In this document: one piece after another, positions 44,161 to 52,773 of the stretch
Layout of the letters: the number at the start of each line of letters is the position of its first letter
How positions within the stretch are numbered: position 1 is the stretch's first letter
Assembly: GCA_016125085.1 (NCBI GenBank)
Contig: WGMM01000035.1
Span: 60,808 to 124,807, forward strand
Source of the DNA: a bacterium
GTDB taxonomy: Bacteria > Planctomycetota > Planctomycetia > Isosphaerales > Isosphaeraceae
DNA length: 64,000 nt
Reading direction: 5' to 3'
Program-made: the position numbers and the translations under genes
Notes under the pieces: generated by a model
Database searches by the model: none
What the model saw: the letters and a program-made list of their open reading frames with translations, nothing else
Told to the model about the DNA's origin: nothing

Positions 44161-45699
44161 TTACGATCCCCACACGCCTCGGTCCAGCGACCGATAGCCC
44201 ACCGCTTCGGCGATGTGGTGCGGCTCGATATGGTCCGCGTCGTCCAGGTCGGCCATCGTCCGGGCCACGCGCAGCACCTTGTCGTGCGCCCGGGCCGAAA
44301 GGCCCAGCTCTTCCATCGCCGCCCGCAGGATCTGGGCCGATTCGGGCTTCAGTACGCAGAATTTGCGGATCTGCCGTGGCGTCATCCGGCCGTTCACCAG
44401 CGTCGAAAGCCCCTCGAACCGCTTCGCCTGCCGGGCCCGGGCCGCGAGCACCTGCTTGCGCAAGTCCGCCGAACTCGGCCCCGCCGGAGCTTCCGAGAGT
44501 TGCGTAAACGGAACTGCCGGGACTTCCACGTGCAGGTCGATCCTGTCCAGCAGCGGGCCGCTGATTTTCGACAGGTAACGCTCTACTTGCATAGGCGAGC
44601 AGTTGCAGCTTCGGCGCGGGTCGCCCCGGTAGCCGCACGGGCACGGGTTCATGGCCGCGATGAGAACGAAATCGGCCGGGAAGTTCACGCTTCGCAGGGC
44701 TCGGCTGATCGTCACGGCCCCCTCTTCCAGCGGCTGGCGCAGCACTTCCAGCGTCTTGCGGTTGAACTCGGGAAGCTCGTCGAGAAACAGCACGCCCTTG
44801 TGGGCCAGCGAGATTTCGCCCGGCTGGGGGATCGACCCGCCGCCGACCAGGCCCGCGTCGGACACGCTGTGGTGGGGCGACCGAAACGGCCGGGTGGCCA
44901 GCAGCGGCTGGCCGGGCCTTAAAAGCCCCATGGCGCTGTAGATTCTTGTCGTTTCGAGACTTTCGCCCGGTGCGAGTGAAGGCAGGATTGTCGGCAATCT
45001 TCGGGCCAGTAGGGTCTTGCCGGTGCCGGGCGGGCCGATCATCAGCACGTTATGACCGCCTGAGGCCGAGATGACCAGGGCACGCTTGGCGTAGTCCTGC
45101 CCTTTTACGTCGACGAAGTCTTCCTCGAACTTGCACAGCCGTTCGAAGAGGTCGGCGATGTCCACGGCGGTCGGTTCGATATCGATCCTGCGCGAAAGGT
45201 AAGCCACGGCTTCTGAAAGACTTGTGATCGGGATGACCGGGATCCGGTCGACCACGGCGGCCTCGTGGGCGTTGGCGGCCGGCACGAGAAGGGCCTCGCA
45301 CCCGCGCTGGGCCGCGGCCAGAGCCATGGCCAGGGCACCTTTGACGGGCCTGGTTTCGCCGTCGAGGGAAAGCTCGCCGACTACGGCGAATTTGCCTCGC
45401 CGCTCGATGGAAAGCTGCCCGCTGGCTGCCAGGATGCCCAGGGCGATCGGCAAGTCGAATCCGCCGGCGTCTTTACGAAGGTCGGCCGGGGCGAGATTGA
45501 TGACGATCCTGTCCGGCGATTTGAGGAAGCCCGAGTTGATGATCGCCCGTTCGACGCGGTGCGTGCTTTCGCGCACGGCCGTTTCGGCGAGGCCGACGAG
45601 CACCGTCTGGGGCGTGGGGGCCAGGGCGATGTCGACTTCGACATCCACCGACTCGGCATCGATTCCGACCAGGGTGAACGACTGCAATTTCGAAAGCAT
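44161..45699 (-). CDS. comM: ComM/YifB family Mg-chelatase-like AAA+ ATPase
   Basis: A 512-residue cytoplasmic helicase-like ATPase. Members promote branch migration during natural transformation (ComM). N-terminal domain about 1-180 (start MLSKLQSFTLVGIDA). The AAA+ core has Walker A IGPPGTGKT (221-229) and GVLFLDELPEF for Walker B. A four-Cys region CPCGYRGDPRRSCNC is typical of YifB. The C-terminal Mg_chelatase_C domain ends after LRVARTMADLDD. The ATG at 45699 fits the family; the upstream extension has no conserved sequence. No other competence gene is nearby. Confidence 0.95.
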   Translation of the reverse strand: MLSKLQSFTLVGIDAESVDVEVDIALAPTPQTVLVGLAETAVRESTHRVERAIINSGFLKSPDRIVINLAPADLRKDAGGFDLPIALGILAASGQLSIERRGKFAVVGELSLDGETRPVKGALAMALAAAQRGCEALLVPAANAHEAAVVDRIPVIPITSLSEAVAYLSRRIDIEPTAVDIADLFERLCKFEEDFVDVKGQDYAKRALVISASGGHNVLMIGPPGTGKTLLARRLPTILPSLAPGESLETTRIYSAMGLLRPGQPLLATRPFRSPHHSVSDAGLVGGGSIPQPGEISLAHKGVLFLDELPEFNRKTLEVLRQPLEEGAVTISRALRSVNFPADFVLIAAMNPCPCGYRGDPRRSCNCSPMQVERYLSKISGPLLDRIDLHVEVPAVPFTQLSEAPAGPSSADLRKQVLAARARQAKRFEGLSTLVNGRMTPRQIRKFCVLKPESAQILRAAMEELGLSARAHDKVLRVARTMADLDDADHIEPHHIAEAVGYRSLDRGVWGS

Positions 45700-45806
45700 A
45701 AGCCGGTGTCTTTCGCTTCGGAACCGGGACGGGATCGCGTTATGGCGGAGAGGGCAGCCTTCATGGCCTGAGTTGTGCGGTCGAAGCCGGAAGATACTGC
45801 CGAGCC

Positions 45807-46268
45807 TCAGGATACGGCGACTTCCCCGGCGTCCAGAAACCGGGCCCTTTCGGCCGGGCTGGGTAGCCGGCAAGTCTCGTAACTCCCGAAGATCCGATAG
45901 CGCCGGTTGGCCACGAACGTGTACAGTCTATCGCGGAGGAAGCGCGGAACCAACCTTCCCGGGGCCGCCAGAGCATGAATTCCGCCAAGGCGGCGGGCGA
46001 TCTCCAGCGCGGCGTCGGAATGCGTGAACGCCCGGCCACCGGAAAGCAGCACCATCGTCTCGGGCGGAGTGTCGCCCGCGAAGCCCGCTTCATGCAGCAG
46101 CCGAAGGCCCGTGGGCGTGGTATTGGCCGCGAACCGGAACTGGCCGGCACGGTCAAACTTCAAAATGTGCCGGACCGCTTTATGGCAAAGTCCGCACCGG
46201 CCGTCGTAAATCAGAACGGGGTCGAAAGTCCGGGGTTCGGTTGCGATCGTTTCGGTTGCGGCGGTCAT
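45807..46268 (-). CDS. DCC (DUF393) thiol-disulfide oxidoreductase-like protein
   Basis: A 153-residue protein with the DCC signature DGRCGLC (Cys25, Cys28) in IYDGRCGLCHKAV, and the family pattern continuing through SDAALEIARRLGG, FLRDRLYTFVANRRYRIFG and a closing Pro/Glu-rich end. Predicted thioredoxin-like fold; members are thought to be thiol oxidoreductases, but substrates are unknown. It is encoded about 110 bases upstream of comM on the same strand, so transcription may be shared. No signal peptide was seen. Confidence 0.88.
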   Translation of the reverse strand: MTAATETIATEPRTFDPVLIYDGRCGLCHKAVRHILKFDRAGQFRFAANTTPTGLRLLHEAGFAGDTPPETMVLLSGGRAFTHSDAALEIARRLGGIHALAAPGRLVPRFLRDRLYTFVANRRYRIFGSYETCRLPSPAERARFLDAGEVAVS

Positions 46269-46533
46269 GTGAACGATTCGCCCGGGGGAGAGGGAGAAAA
46301 CTCATCGAAGTTTCACGACACCTTCGCGCGGAAGGTCACTAGAATGATTTTAGCCGATATCCTGGGCATGATGGGCGGTTACCCGATTTCCGGCTGCGAA
46401 TCGATGTGGGCGGGCATCCGGGCGAATCCGCTCGCGCCCTGCCCTATTCGCGCCGGGTATCCAGCGTATCGTGGAATTCGCGGACGGTCGAACCCGGTTC
46501 TCACCGGGCCGGTCGATTTCGGAACAAGGCGAC

Positions 46534-47937
46534 ATGACGGCAACCGAATTCGTGCATTTCTGGATCGGCTCCCTGATCGGGGGCCTGGCCGTCGGGTTCC
46601 TGTGGCTGGCGTCCCGGCGGCTCGACATCCTGCGCAAGCGTCGCCAGAATATTGACTTCCGCAGGGCTCTATGGACAAATCTCGAACGTCTCCATGCCCC
46701 GGATACGCCATTGCCCTCATTACGGCGGCATAAGGCGGAGATGGAGGCCATCGCGGCCATTCTGGACGAATGGCTGCCCCGGCTCAGGGCCGATCATGCC
46801 GACACGATCCGCCAGCTGCGCCAGATGCGGATCGTGCTCGATTCCATGACGGAAGGCGTTCTGGCCATTGACGATCGGATGCGACTGATCCTGGCCAATC
46901 CAGCTGCGGCGCCATTGCTGGGAGTCGAGCAGGAAGGGCTGGGGCGGCTGTTGCCCGAACTGATCCGCCATTCGTCGATTCTGGAATATGCCCATGACGC
47001 CGTCGAACGATGCCGGCCGCACGAGGTGGAAATTCCGTTGAATCTCAGGGACGCGATCGGCCGGCTGGGGGTGCGTATCCTCGAAGTCAGGATCACGCCG
47101 ATCCGCCCGCGCGGGGAATCGGCTGCCGTCATTGCCTCGGGCCGGGCGGCCGGTGCGGTGCTGGTCGTTCAGGACGTCACCGAGCTGCGACGGCTGGAAC
47201 GCCTGCGGCAGGACTTCGTGACGAACGCCTCGCACGAGCTGAAAACGCCGCTGGCTTCGATCAAACTCTACGCCGAAAGTCTTCTGGACTGGGCCCTTGA
47301 AGACCCGGGCCACAACCGGGCCTTCGTCGAGAGGATCGAGGAACAGGCCGACCGGCTGACGAACCTGGTCTCGGACATGCTCGCCCTTTCGAAGCTTGAA
47401 TCGGGCAGCGACGTGTATCGCCATGTTCCGACGGCGATCGGGCCGATTTTACGGTCGCGCGTGGCCAGTTATCGCGATCGGGCCGAGGCGAAAGGCATCG
47501 ATCTGCAGTTGATCGCGGACGATCCCGTGAGCGACTCGAAAGTGGTCGCCGCCGAAGAAGCGCTCCGCCAGATTCTGGACAATCTCATCGACAATGCCGT
47601 GAAGTACACGCCCGAAGGTGGCCATGTCGAAGTGGCGGTTCTTCCATATAACGTGGGCTGGCTTGAGGTTACGGTTTCCGACAGCGGCCTCGGCATACCC
47701 CGGGCCGACCTGGAACGTGTCTTCGAAAGGTTTTACCGGGTGGACAAGGCCCGCAGCCGAGAGCTGGGCGGCACGGGTCTGGGGCTGGCGATCGTGAAGC
47801 ACATGGTCGCCGGCATCGGTGGCGAGGTCGGTGTGGAAAGCCAGGAAGGACACGGCTCGCGATTCCGTTTCACCCTGCCGCTGGCCGGTGAGAGTGCCCC
47901 TGTGGCCGCGGGACCGGAGGAGGGGCAACTTCGCTGA
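46534..47937 (+). CDS. PhoR-like sensor histidine kinase
   Basis: A 467-residue membrane kinase: one membrane helix (about 8-27), a coiled linker, a PAS-like region (about 95-220, with DSMTEGVLAIDDRMRLILANPAA), a HisKA domain with His234 in FVTNASHELKTPLASI, and an ATPase domain with the N box DNLIDNAVKYT, the G1 box DSGLGIP and the G2 box GGTGLGLAI. This H-box type is that of PhoR/ResE kinases. No response regulator gene is adjacent; the next genes form an efflux-type operon after 227 bases. ATG at 46534. Confidence 0.92.
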   Translation: MTATEFVHFWIGSLIGGLAVGFLWLASRRLDILRKRRQNIDFRRALWTNLERLHAPDTPLPSLRRHKAEMEAIAAILDEWLPRLRADHADTIRQLRQMRIVLDSMTEGVLAIDDRMRLILANPAAAPLLGVEQEGLGRLLPELIRHSSILEYAHDAVERCRPHEVEIPLNLRDAIGRLGVRILEVRITPIRPRGESAAVIASGRAAGAVLVVQDVTELRRLERLRQDFVTNASHELKTPLASIKLYAESLLDWALEDPGHNRAFVERIEEQADRLTNLVSDMLALSKLESGSDVYRHVPTAIGPILRSRVASYRDRAEAKGIDLQLIADDPVSDSKVVAAEEALRQILDNLIDNAVKYTPEGGHVEVAVLPYNVGWLEVTVSDSGLGIPRADLERVFERFYRVDKARSRELGGTGLGLAIVKHMVAGIGGEVGVESQEGHGSRFRFTLPLAGESAPVAAGPEEGQLR

Positions 47938-48164
47938 TTTTTCGGCACAGTCGTTACGGTCGGCGGATCCGGGCGAATTAGCCCTGAGCGATCGTAACGA
48001 CAAAATCGGCAGGGAACTTCACCAACTTTCGTTCTGGACACATCGGAATTATCGAATAGGATAAAGACATCATAAGAATCGCTGGTTTGCGCGATTTTTC
48101 CGACTCAACGACGCGTCAACCTGAAATGGTCAGTCCGGCCACAGCCTGATCGAGGTCGATCCCC

Positions 48165-49490
48165 ATGAGTTCTTCGCTGAAAGACGACCTGGCATCGCTC
48201 AAGATCGATCGGGGCACGAAGCGGCCGTCGGTCATTTCGGCACCTCAAACCCAATCCGGGGCACAGGTTTCGTATCGTCCCTCGGGGCCGGTGAAGGTCA
48301 AGAAGGGGCTTGGCTGGCGGTTGTTCACGCTGGCGGTCTGGTGCATTCCTCTGGCGATCGTGGCCACGGCCGCGTATCTGGTGCGCGACCAGATCGGCAA
48401 GATGACCCCGGCTGCCGAGGTGAAGTTCGCCACGGTTCAGCTCATGACTGAGTCGGACATCGATAAAGTTCTTGCTGCCAAGGGTTACCTGCGGTCTCGA
48501 AACCAGGCCCAGGTGGGTGCCAAGGCCCCCGGCCGTGTGGAAGTGATGGCCGTGGAAGAGGGCGACAAGGTCGAGCCAGGACAGATCCTGGCGATTCTCG
48601 AACATAACGACCTGAAGGCATCGCTGACTTCCCGCCAGGCCACCGTGGCCCGGACGAAAGCCGAGCTTCGAGAAGCCGAAGCCGACTTCCGTGACAAGCA
48701 GCGGAAGGTGATCCGGCAGGAAACGCTGGTGACCCAGTACAAAACATCCAGCCGCGAAGAGCTGGAAGCCTCGATTGCACAAAGGGATATGGCTGAAGCC
48801 AGGGTTGAGGCCCTGAAGGCCAATATCGCCTTCGTGGAGGCGACGGCCAAGGAGACCGAAGAGACGATCCGCAACATGCACATCGTGGCTCCGTTCGCGG
48901 GCACGGTACTGGCCAAGGGTGCGGAAGTCGGCGAGACGATCACCCCGGGCGGCATGGGCGCGGCCTCGGGCCGGGGCTCGGTGGTGACACTGGCCAATCT
49001 GGACCTGCTGGAAGTGGAAACGGACATTACCGAGGCCCAGATTTCGAAAGTCGCGATCGGCCAGCCGGCGGAAGTCATGGTCACGGCCTCGCCTGGCCGG
49101 CGTTATCAGGGCCGGGTGCGGAAGATCGTACCGCTGGGCGACCGTGCCCGCGCGACGATCAAGGTGTACGTGCAGATTCTCGATCCTGACGAGCGGCTGT
49201 TTCCGGAACTTGTCGCCATCGTGAATTTTCTGCCGAATAAGGAACTTTCCGAAGCGAAAACGCAGGTATCGGGCCTGTTCGTTCCGAAGTCGGCCGTTCA
49301 GGAAGCGGGCGATGAGTCCACGGTCTGGCGGATCGACAGCGACAAGACGATCCACAAGGTGAAAGTGCTGACCACGCCGAAAAGCGATGACCTGCTGAAG
49401 GTCGAGGACGGGCTCAAGGCCGGCGACCGCGTCGTCTTGAATCCCGGCCCCGAGATGAGCGAAAATATGAAAGTCAGCCTGCCGGACTGA
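48165..49490 (+). CDS. Periplasmic adaptor (HlyD/MacA-type membrane fusion protein)
   Basis: A 441-residue membrane-anchored adaptor. One helix at about residues 52-72 after a basic cytoplasmic start. The lipoyl half-domains are around GRVEVMAVEEGDKVEPGQ and APFAGTVLAKGAEVGE. A coiled-coil hairpin lies between (about 150-250). The beta-barrel and membrane-proximal parts follow, with the family-like QISKVAIGQPAEV and GLKAGDRVVLNPG. It is the first gene of a four-gene operon with an ATPase and two permeases, so it links an ABC pump to the cell envelope. The exported substrate is unknown. Confidence 0.92.
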   Translation: MSSSLKDDLASLKIDRGTKRPSVISAPQTQSGAQVSYRPSGPVKVKKGLGWRLFTLAVWCIPLAIVATAAYLVRDQIGKMTPAAEVKFATVQLMTESDIDKVLAAKGYLRSRNQAQVGAKAPGRVEVMAVEEGDKVEPGQILAILEHNDLKASLTSRQATVARTKAELREAEADFRDKQRKVIRQETLVTQYKTSSREELEASIAQRDMAEARVEALKANIAFVEATAKETEETIRNMHIVAPFAGTVLAKGAEVGETITPGGMGAASGRGSVVTLANLDLLEVETDITEAQISKVAIGQPAEVMVTASPGRRYQGRVRKIVPLGDRARATIKVYVQILDPDERLFPELVAIVNFLPNKELSEAKTQVSGLFVPKSAVQEAGDESTVWRIDSDKTIHKVKVLTTPKSDDLLKVEDGLKAGDRVVLNPGPEMSENMKVSLPD

Positions 49491-49556
49491 TCAGCCCGGC
49501 GGAATCGACGATACCGTTGCGGCGCGAGCCGGCATGACGAAGGGGAGAGCCGCGAA

Positions 49557-50282
49557 GTGTCTGAAGATCTGGCCATCCAGCTGAACATGGTGACGAAGGA
49601 ATACACGCGGAATTCGATGCGGATTCCCGTGCTCGAAAACCTTGACCTTGACGTTTGCCGCGGTGAATTCCTGGCTCTGATGGGGCCTTCCGGCTCGGGC
49701 AAGACGACGCTCCTGAACCTGATCGCGGGCCTGGACAGGGCGACCTCGGGCGACGTGATCGTTGACGGCCTGAACCTTTCGAACCTGAGCGAAGCCCAGA
49801 TGACGAAGTGGCGGGCGGACCACATCGGCTTCATCTTCCAGATGTACAACCTGATTCCCGTCATGACGGCCCAGGAGAATGTCGAACTGCCGCTCCTGCT
49901 CCAGCCGGTATCACGACGCGAACGGCGCCGGCGTGCGACGACGGCCCTCAAGATCGTCGGACTGGAAGGCCGCGAGGATCACTATCCCCGCCAGCTCTCG
50001 GGCGGTCAGGAGCAGCGCGTGGCGATCGCCAGGGCGATCGTGACCGACCCGGCCCTGATCGTGGCCGACGAACCGACTGGCGACCTGGACCGGACCTCGG
50101 CCCAGGAAATCCTCGAACTGCTCGAAAGTCTGCACCGCGACCTCGAAAAGACGATCGTCATGGTGACTCACGACCCGCAGGCCGCGGCGCGTGCCAGCCG
50201 GCTGCTGCAGCTCGACAAAGGCAAGCTCGTCGGCGACGAAATGCAGACCGCCCCGATCCGCCCCGGTTCTGTCGTCGCCTGA
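49557..50282 (+). CDS. ABC transporter ATP-binding protein (MacB/LolD class)
   Basis: A 241-residue ATPase of the mechanotransmission-type ABC family. Walker A GPSGSGKTT (43-51), signature LSGGQEQRVAIARAI, Walker B LIVADEPTGDLD and the switch His in MVTHDPQAA. GTG start at 49557 with GGGGAG upstream. It follows the adaptor gene after 66 bases and precedes the permease genes by 23 bases, which indicates one complex powering substrate extrusion or lipoprotein release from the inner membrane. Confidence 0.95.
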   Translation: MSEDLAIQLNMVTKEYTRNSMRIPVLENLDLDVCRGEFLALMGPSGSGKTTLLNLIAGLDRATSGDVIVDGLNLSNLSEAQMTKWRADHIGFIFQMYNLIPVMTAQENVELPLLLQPVSRRERRRRATTALKIVGLEGREDHYPRQLSGGQEQRVAIARAIVTDPALIVADEPTGDLDRTSAQEILELLESLHRDLEKTIVMVTHDPQAAARASRLLQLDKGKLVGDEMQTAPIRPGSVVA

Positions 50283-50305
50283 TTCGCTTCTGGAGGAGTT
50301 CTTGC

Positions 50306-51472
50306 GTGAAATACCTCGGCTACATCTTCCGGAATGTTCGCAGAAACATCCTGCGCACGATTCTGACCATCGGCTCCATCGGCATCAGCCTGTTCCTGAT
50401 GATGCTGATGCTGTCGTTCCTCTCGATCAACGCGACCGTGAGCGAAACGCTCAAGGGCTCGAACCGGCTGATTTCCATGTCCAGCCAGGGCTTCGCCGTG
50501 CCATTGCCGATCCGGTTCGTGGAAGAATGCAAGGCGATTCCCGGCGTCGAGCATGCTTCGCCGCTGGCCTGGTTCGGCGGTTCTTTCAAGGAAGAGAAAA
50601 TGCCCTTCGCCCAGTTCGGGGTCGATGCGGACACATTCTCCGAAATTCTGTATGACCGGAAGGTACCTGCCGAACAGCTCAAGGCTTTTCAGGACGATCC
50701 GGCCGGCTGCGTGATCGGCTACAAGATGGCCGCGGAGCGTGGTCTCAAGATCGGCGACCCCCTGCCCCTCAAGGGCGCGATTTATCCGATCGATCTCGAC
50801 CTGACCGTTCGGGCGATTTACGAATGCAAGCCCACCGAGGACGGCCGGGCCCTTTATTACCACTGGAAACTGATGGAGGAACTGCTGAAGTCCAAAAATC
50901 AGGGGCGGATGGCGGGCAATGCCGGAGTCGTTTATCTGCGTCTTGCAGATGACGCGAACGAAGCCGAGATTTGCCGCAAGATCGATGCCATGAGCCTGAA
51001 CAGCCAGAACCCGACCCGCACGATGACCGAAGATGCCTTCGTTTCCCAGTTCGCCGAGATGTGGGGCGACATGCGCACGATGATCACGGCCGTCGGCTTC
51101 GCCGTGGTCGTTTCCCTGATCTTCGTCTCAGGCAATGCCATGGCGATGGCGCTTCGGGAACGGACGACGGAGATCGCCGTGCTCAAGGCGATCGGTTTCA
51201 CCAATGGCAGAATCCTCGGCATGGTGCTCAGCGAATGCGTCATCGTGGCCGCGATCGGTGGCCTGGTCGGCGCTCTCGGATGCAAGCTGCTCTTCGATGT
51301 CGTGGACGTCTCGACTTACACTGCCGGCGGCCTGCCCTTCTTCTTCGTGCCATGGCGAACCGCCATGTTCGGCCTCGGGGTATCCCTCGTCATCGGGTTC
51401 GTTTCAGGCTTGTTCCCGGCCATCTCGGCGGCACGCCTGGGTGTGATTCAGGGATTGCGAAAGGTCGTCTGA
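50306..51472 (+). CDS. FtsX-like ABC permease 1
   Basis: A 388-residue permease with the MacB topology: one membrane helix near the N-terminus (about 15-40), a large periplasmic domain (about 45-260), and three helices in the FtsX domain (about 265-385), with MALRERTTEIAVLKAIGFTNG just after the first of them. GTG start at 50306 with GGAGGAG upstream. It is one of two different permeases in the operon, so a heterodimer like LolC/LolE is likely. The substrate is unknown. Confidence 0.9.
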   Translation: MKYLGYIFRNVRRNILRTILTIGSIGISLFLMMLMLSFLSINATVSETLKGSNRLISMSSQGFAVPLPIRFVEECKAIPGVEHASPLAWFGGSFKEEKMPFAQFGVDADTFSEILYDRKVPAEQLKAFQDDPAGCVIGYKMAAERGLKIGDPLPLKGAIYPIDLDLTVRAIYECKPTEDGRALYYHWKLMEELLKSKNQGRMAGNAGVVYLRLADDANEAEICRKIDAMSLNSQNPTRTMTEDAFVSQFAEMWGDMRTMITAVGFAVVVSLIFVSGNAMAMALRERTTEIAVLKAIGFTNGRILGMVLSECVIVAAIGGLVGALGCKLLFDVVDVSTYTAGGLPFFFVPWRTAMFGLGVSLVIGFVSGLFPAISAARLGVIQGLRKVV

Positions 51473-51499
51473 CACGCTCCGCTCTGCGGCCAGCTTCAT

Positions 51500-51530
51500 G
51501 GGTCGCCGCTCGCAAAGCGGCGACCCGTTT
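51500..51530 (+). terminator. Perfect 10-bp hairpin between the two permease genes
   Basis: Arms GGGTCGCCGC and GCGGCGACCC around a seven-base loop (51500-51526), then GTTT, inside the 86-base gap between the permease genes. It may be an attenuator or an RNA-stabilising stem that sets the ratio of the two permeases. Confidence 0.55.
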
Positions 51531-51558
51531 CACGTCGAATTCGAATCAGGTCAATCGC

Positions 51559-52722
51559 ATGGTTCCTCTGAAATACAACCTCCGCAATTTGTGGGTTCGC
51601 CGCGGAACCACACTGATGACCGTCGTGGGAACGGCCCTGATCGTATGGTCGAGCTGCATTCTCTTCAGCATGGTCGAAGGATTGCGTCACAGCCGGGACG
51701 TCAGTGGCGACCCGCTCGATCTGATCATCCTCCGCAAGGGTTCGAACAACGAGACCGACGGCGGCTTCGAGCTGGACAAGGCGGACACCATGGTCAGCCT
51801 TCCTGGCGTGGCCAGCGATCCCAAGCTGGGCCCACTGGTTTCGCGAGAGATCGTGAACATCCCGACTCTCGAACGCACGGACGGTTCACGTGCCAACGTC
51901 ATCGTCCGCGGCCTCGATCCGGTCGGCCGACTGCTCAGGCGCGATTTCACCATTACGGCTGGCCGTGATCTCGAACCCGGCAAGGGCGAGGCGATCATCA
52001 GCGAACGCCTCTCGGGCAGGTTCAAGAACACGAACCTGGGCGACATGCTCAAATGCGGCGAGAAGGAAAGCTACCGTGTCGTCGGCCTGTTCAAGGCGGG
52101 CGGCGGATCGGCCGAAAGCGAAATCTGGGTCGACCGTAAGGACCTCGAACGGAACATCTCGCGGGAAGGCTCCGTCTCCAGCGTTCAGCTGCGGGCTTCG
52201 AATCCGGAAGAGATGGACAAACTGACGAAGTTCATCACCGATGATCCCCAGTATCTGCTGCAGCCGAAATCGGAAACCGCATATTTCGCGGACCAGACGG
52301 GCTCGAGTGTCTTTCTCACCGGCTTCGGCATCGTCATCGCAGTACTGCTGACGATCGGGGCCATGTTCGCCGCCGCGAACACGATGTTCGGCGCCGTGGC
52401 CAGCCGGGCCCGCGAAATCGGCACGATGCGTGCCCTCGGCTTCTCGCGTTTCGACATCCTGATCTCGTTCCTGGGCGAATCGGTCATCCTCTGCTCCATC
52501 GGCGGCATCATCGGCCTGCTGCTCACGCTGCCGCTGTCGTTTTTGAGCTTCGGTACGATCAATGCCGACACTTTCAGCGAAGTCACCGTCAACTTTCGTG
52601 TCGGCTGGATCGTCATGATCGTCGCCTTCACGATGACGATGCTGATGGGCGTTCTGGGCGGTTTGCTCCCGGCCCTGAAAGCCATCAACAAGGATGTCAT
52701 CGCCTCGCTCCGCGAGCTTTGA
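51559..52722 (+). CDS. FtsX-like ABC permease 2
   Basis: A 387-residue permease related to the preceding one: N-terminal helix (about 20-40), a periplasmic MacB_PCD-like domain (about 45-250), and three C-terminal helices with ASRAREIGTMRALGFSRF in the first cytoplasmic loop. ATG at 51559 after an 86-base gap that holds a hairpin. The two permeases differ considerably in the periplasmic part, favouring a heterodimer. The following genes converge on it. It completes the adaptor-ATPase-permease-permease operon. Confidence 0.9.
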   Translation: MVPLKYNLRNLWVRRGTTLMTVVGTALIVWSSCILFSMVEGLRHSRDVSGDPLDLIILRKGSNNETDGGFELDKADTMVSLPGVASDPKLGPLVSREIVNIPTLERTDGSRANVIVRGLDPVGRLLRRDFTITAGRDLEPGKGEAIISERLSGRFKNTNLGDMLKCGEKESYRVVGLFKAGGGSAESEIWVDRKDLERNISREGSVSSVQLRASNPEEMDKLTKFITDDPQYLLQPKSETAYFADQTGSSVFLTGFGIVIAVLLTIGAMFAAANTMFGAVASRAREIGTMRALGFSRFDILISFLGESVILCSIGGIIGLLLTLPLSFLSFGTINADTFSEVTVNFRVGWIVMIVAFTMTMLMGVLGGLLPALKAINKDVIASLREL

Positions 52723-52773
52723 TCCCCTGACCTGACCGCCGGCCAATTCGAACAGCCTGCCGAAAGCCCGGAA

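Noticed and set aside
49808..50305. Extended N-terminus of permease 1 reading back into the ATPase gene
   Set aside because: The GTG at 50306 has a strong ribosome site (GGAGGAG) and gives the conserved permease start; the extension is an out-of-frame shadow of the ATPase gene.
50971..51558. Extended N-terminus of permease 2 into permease 1
   Set aside because: Overlaps the conserved C-terminal helices of permease 1 in another frame; the ATG at 51559 starts the typical N-terminal helix.
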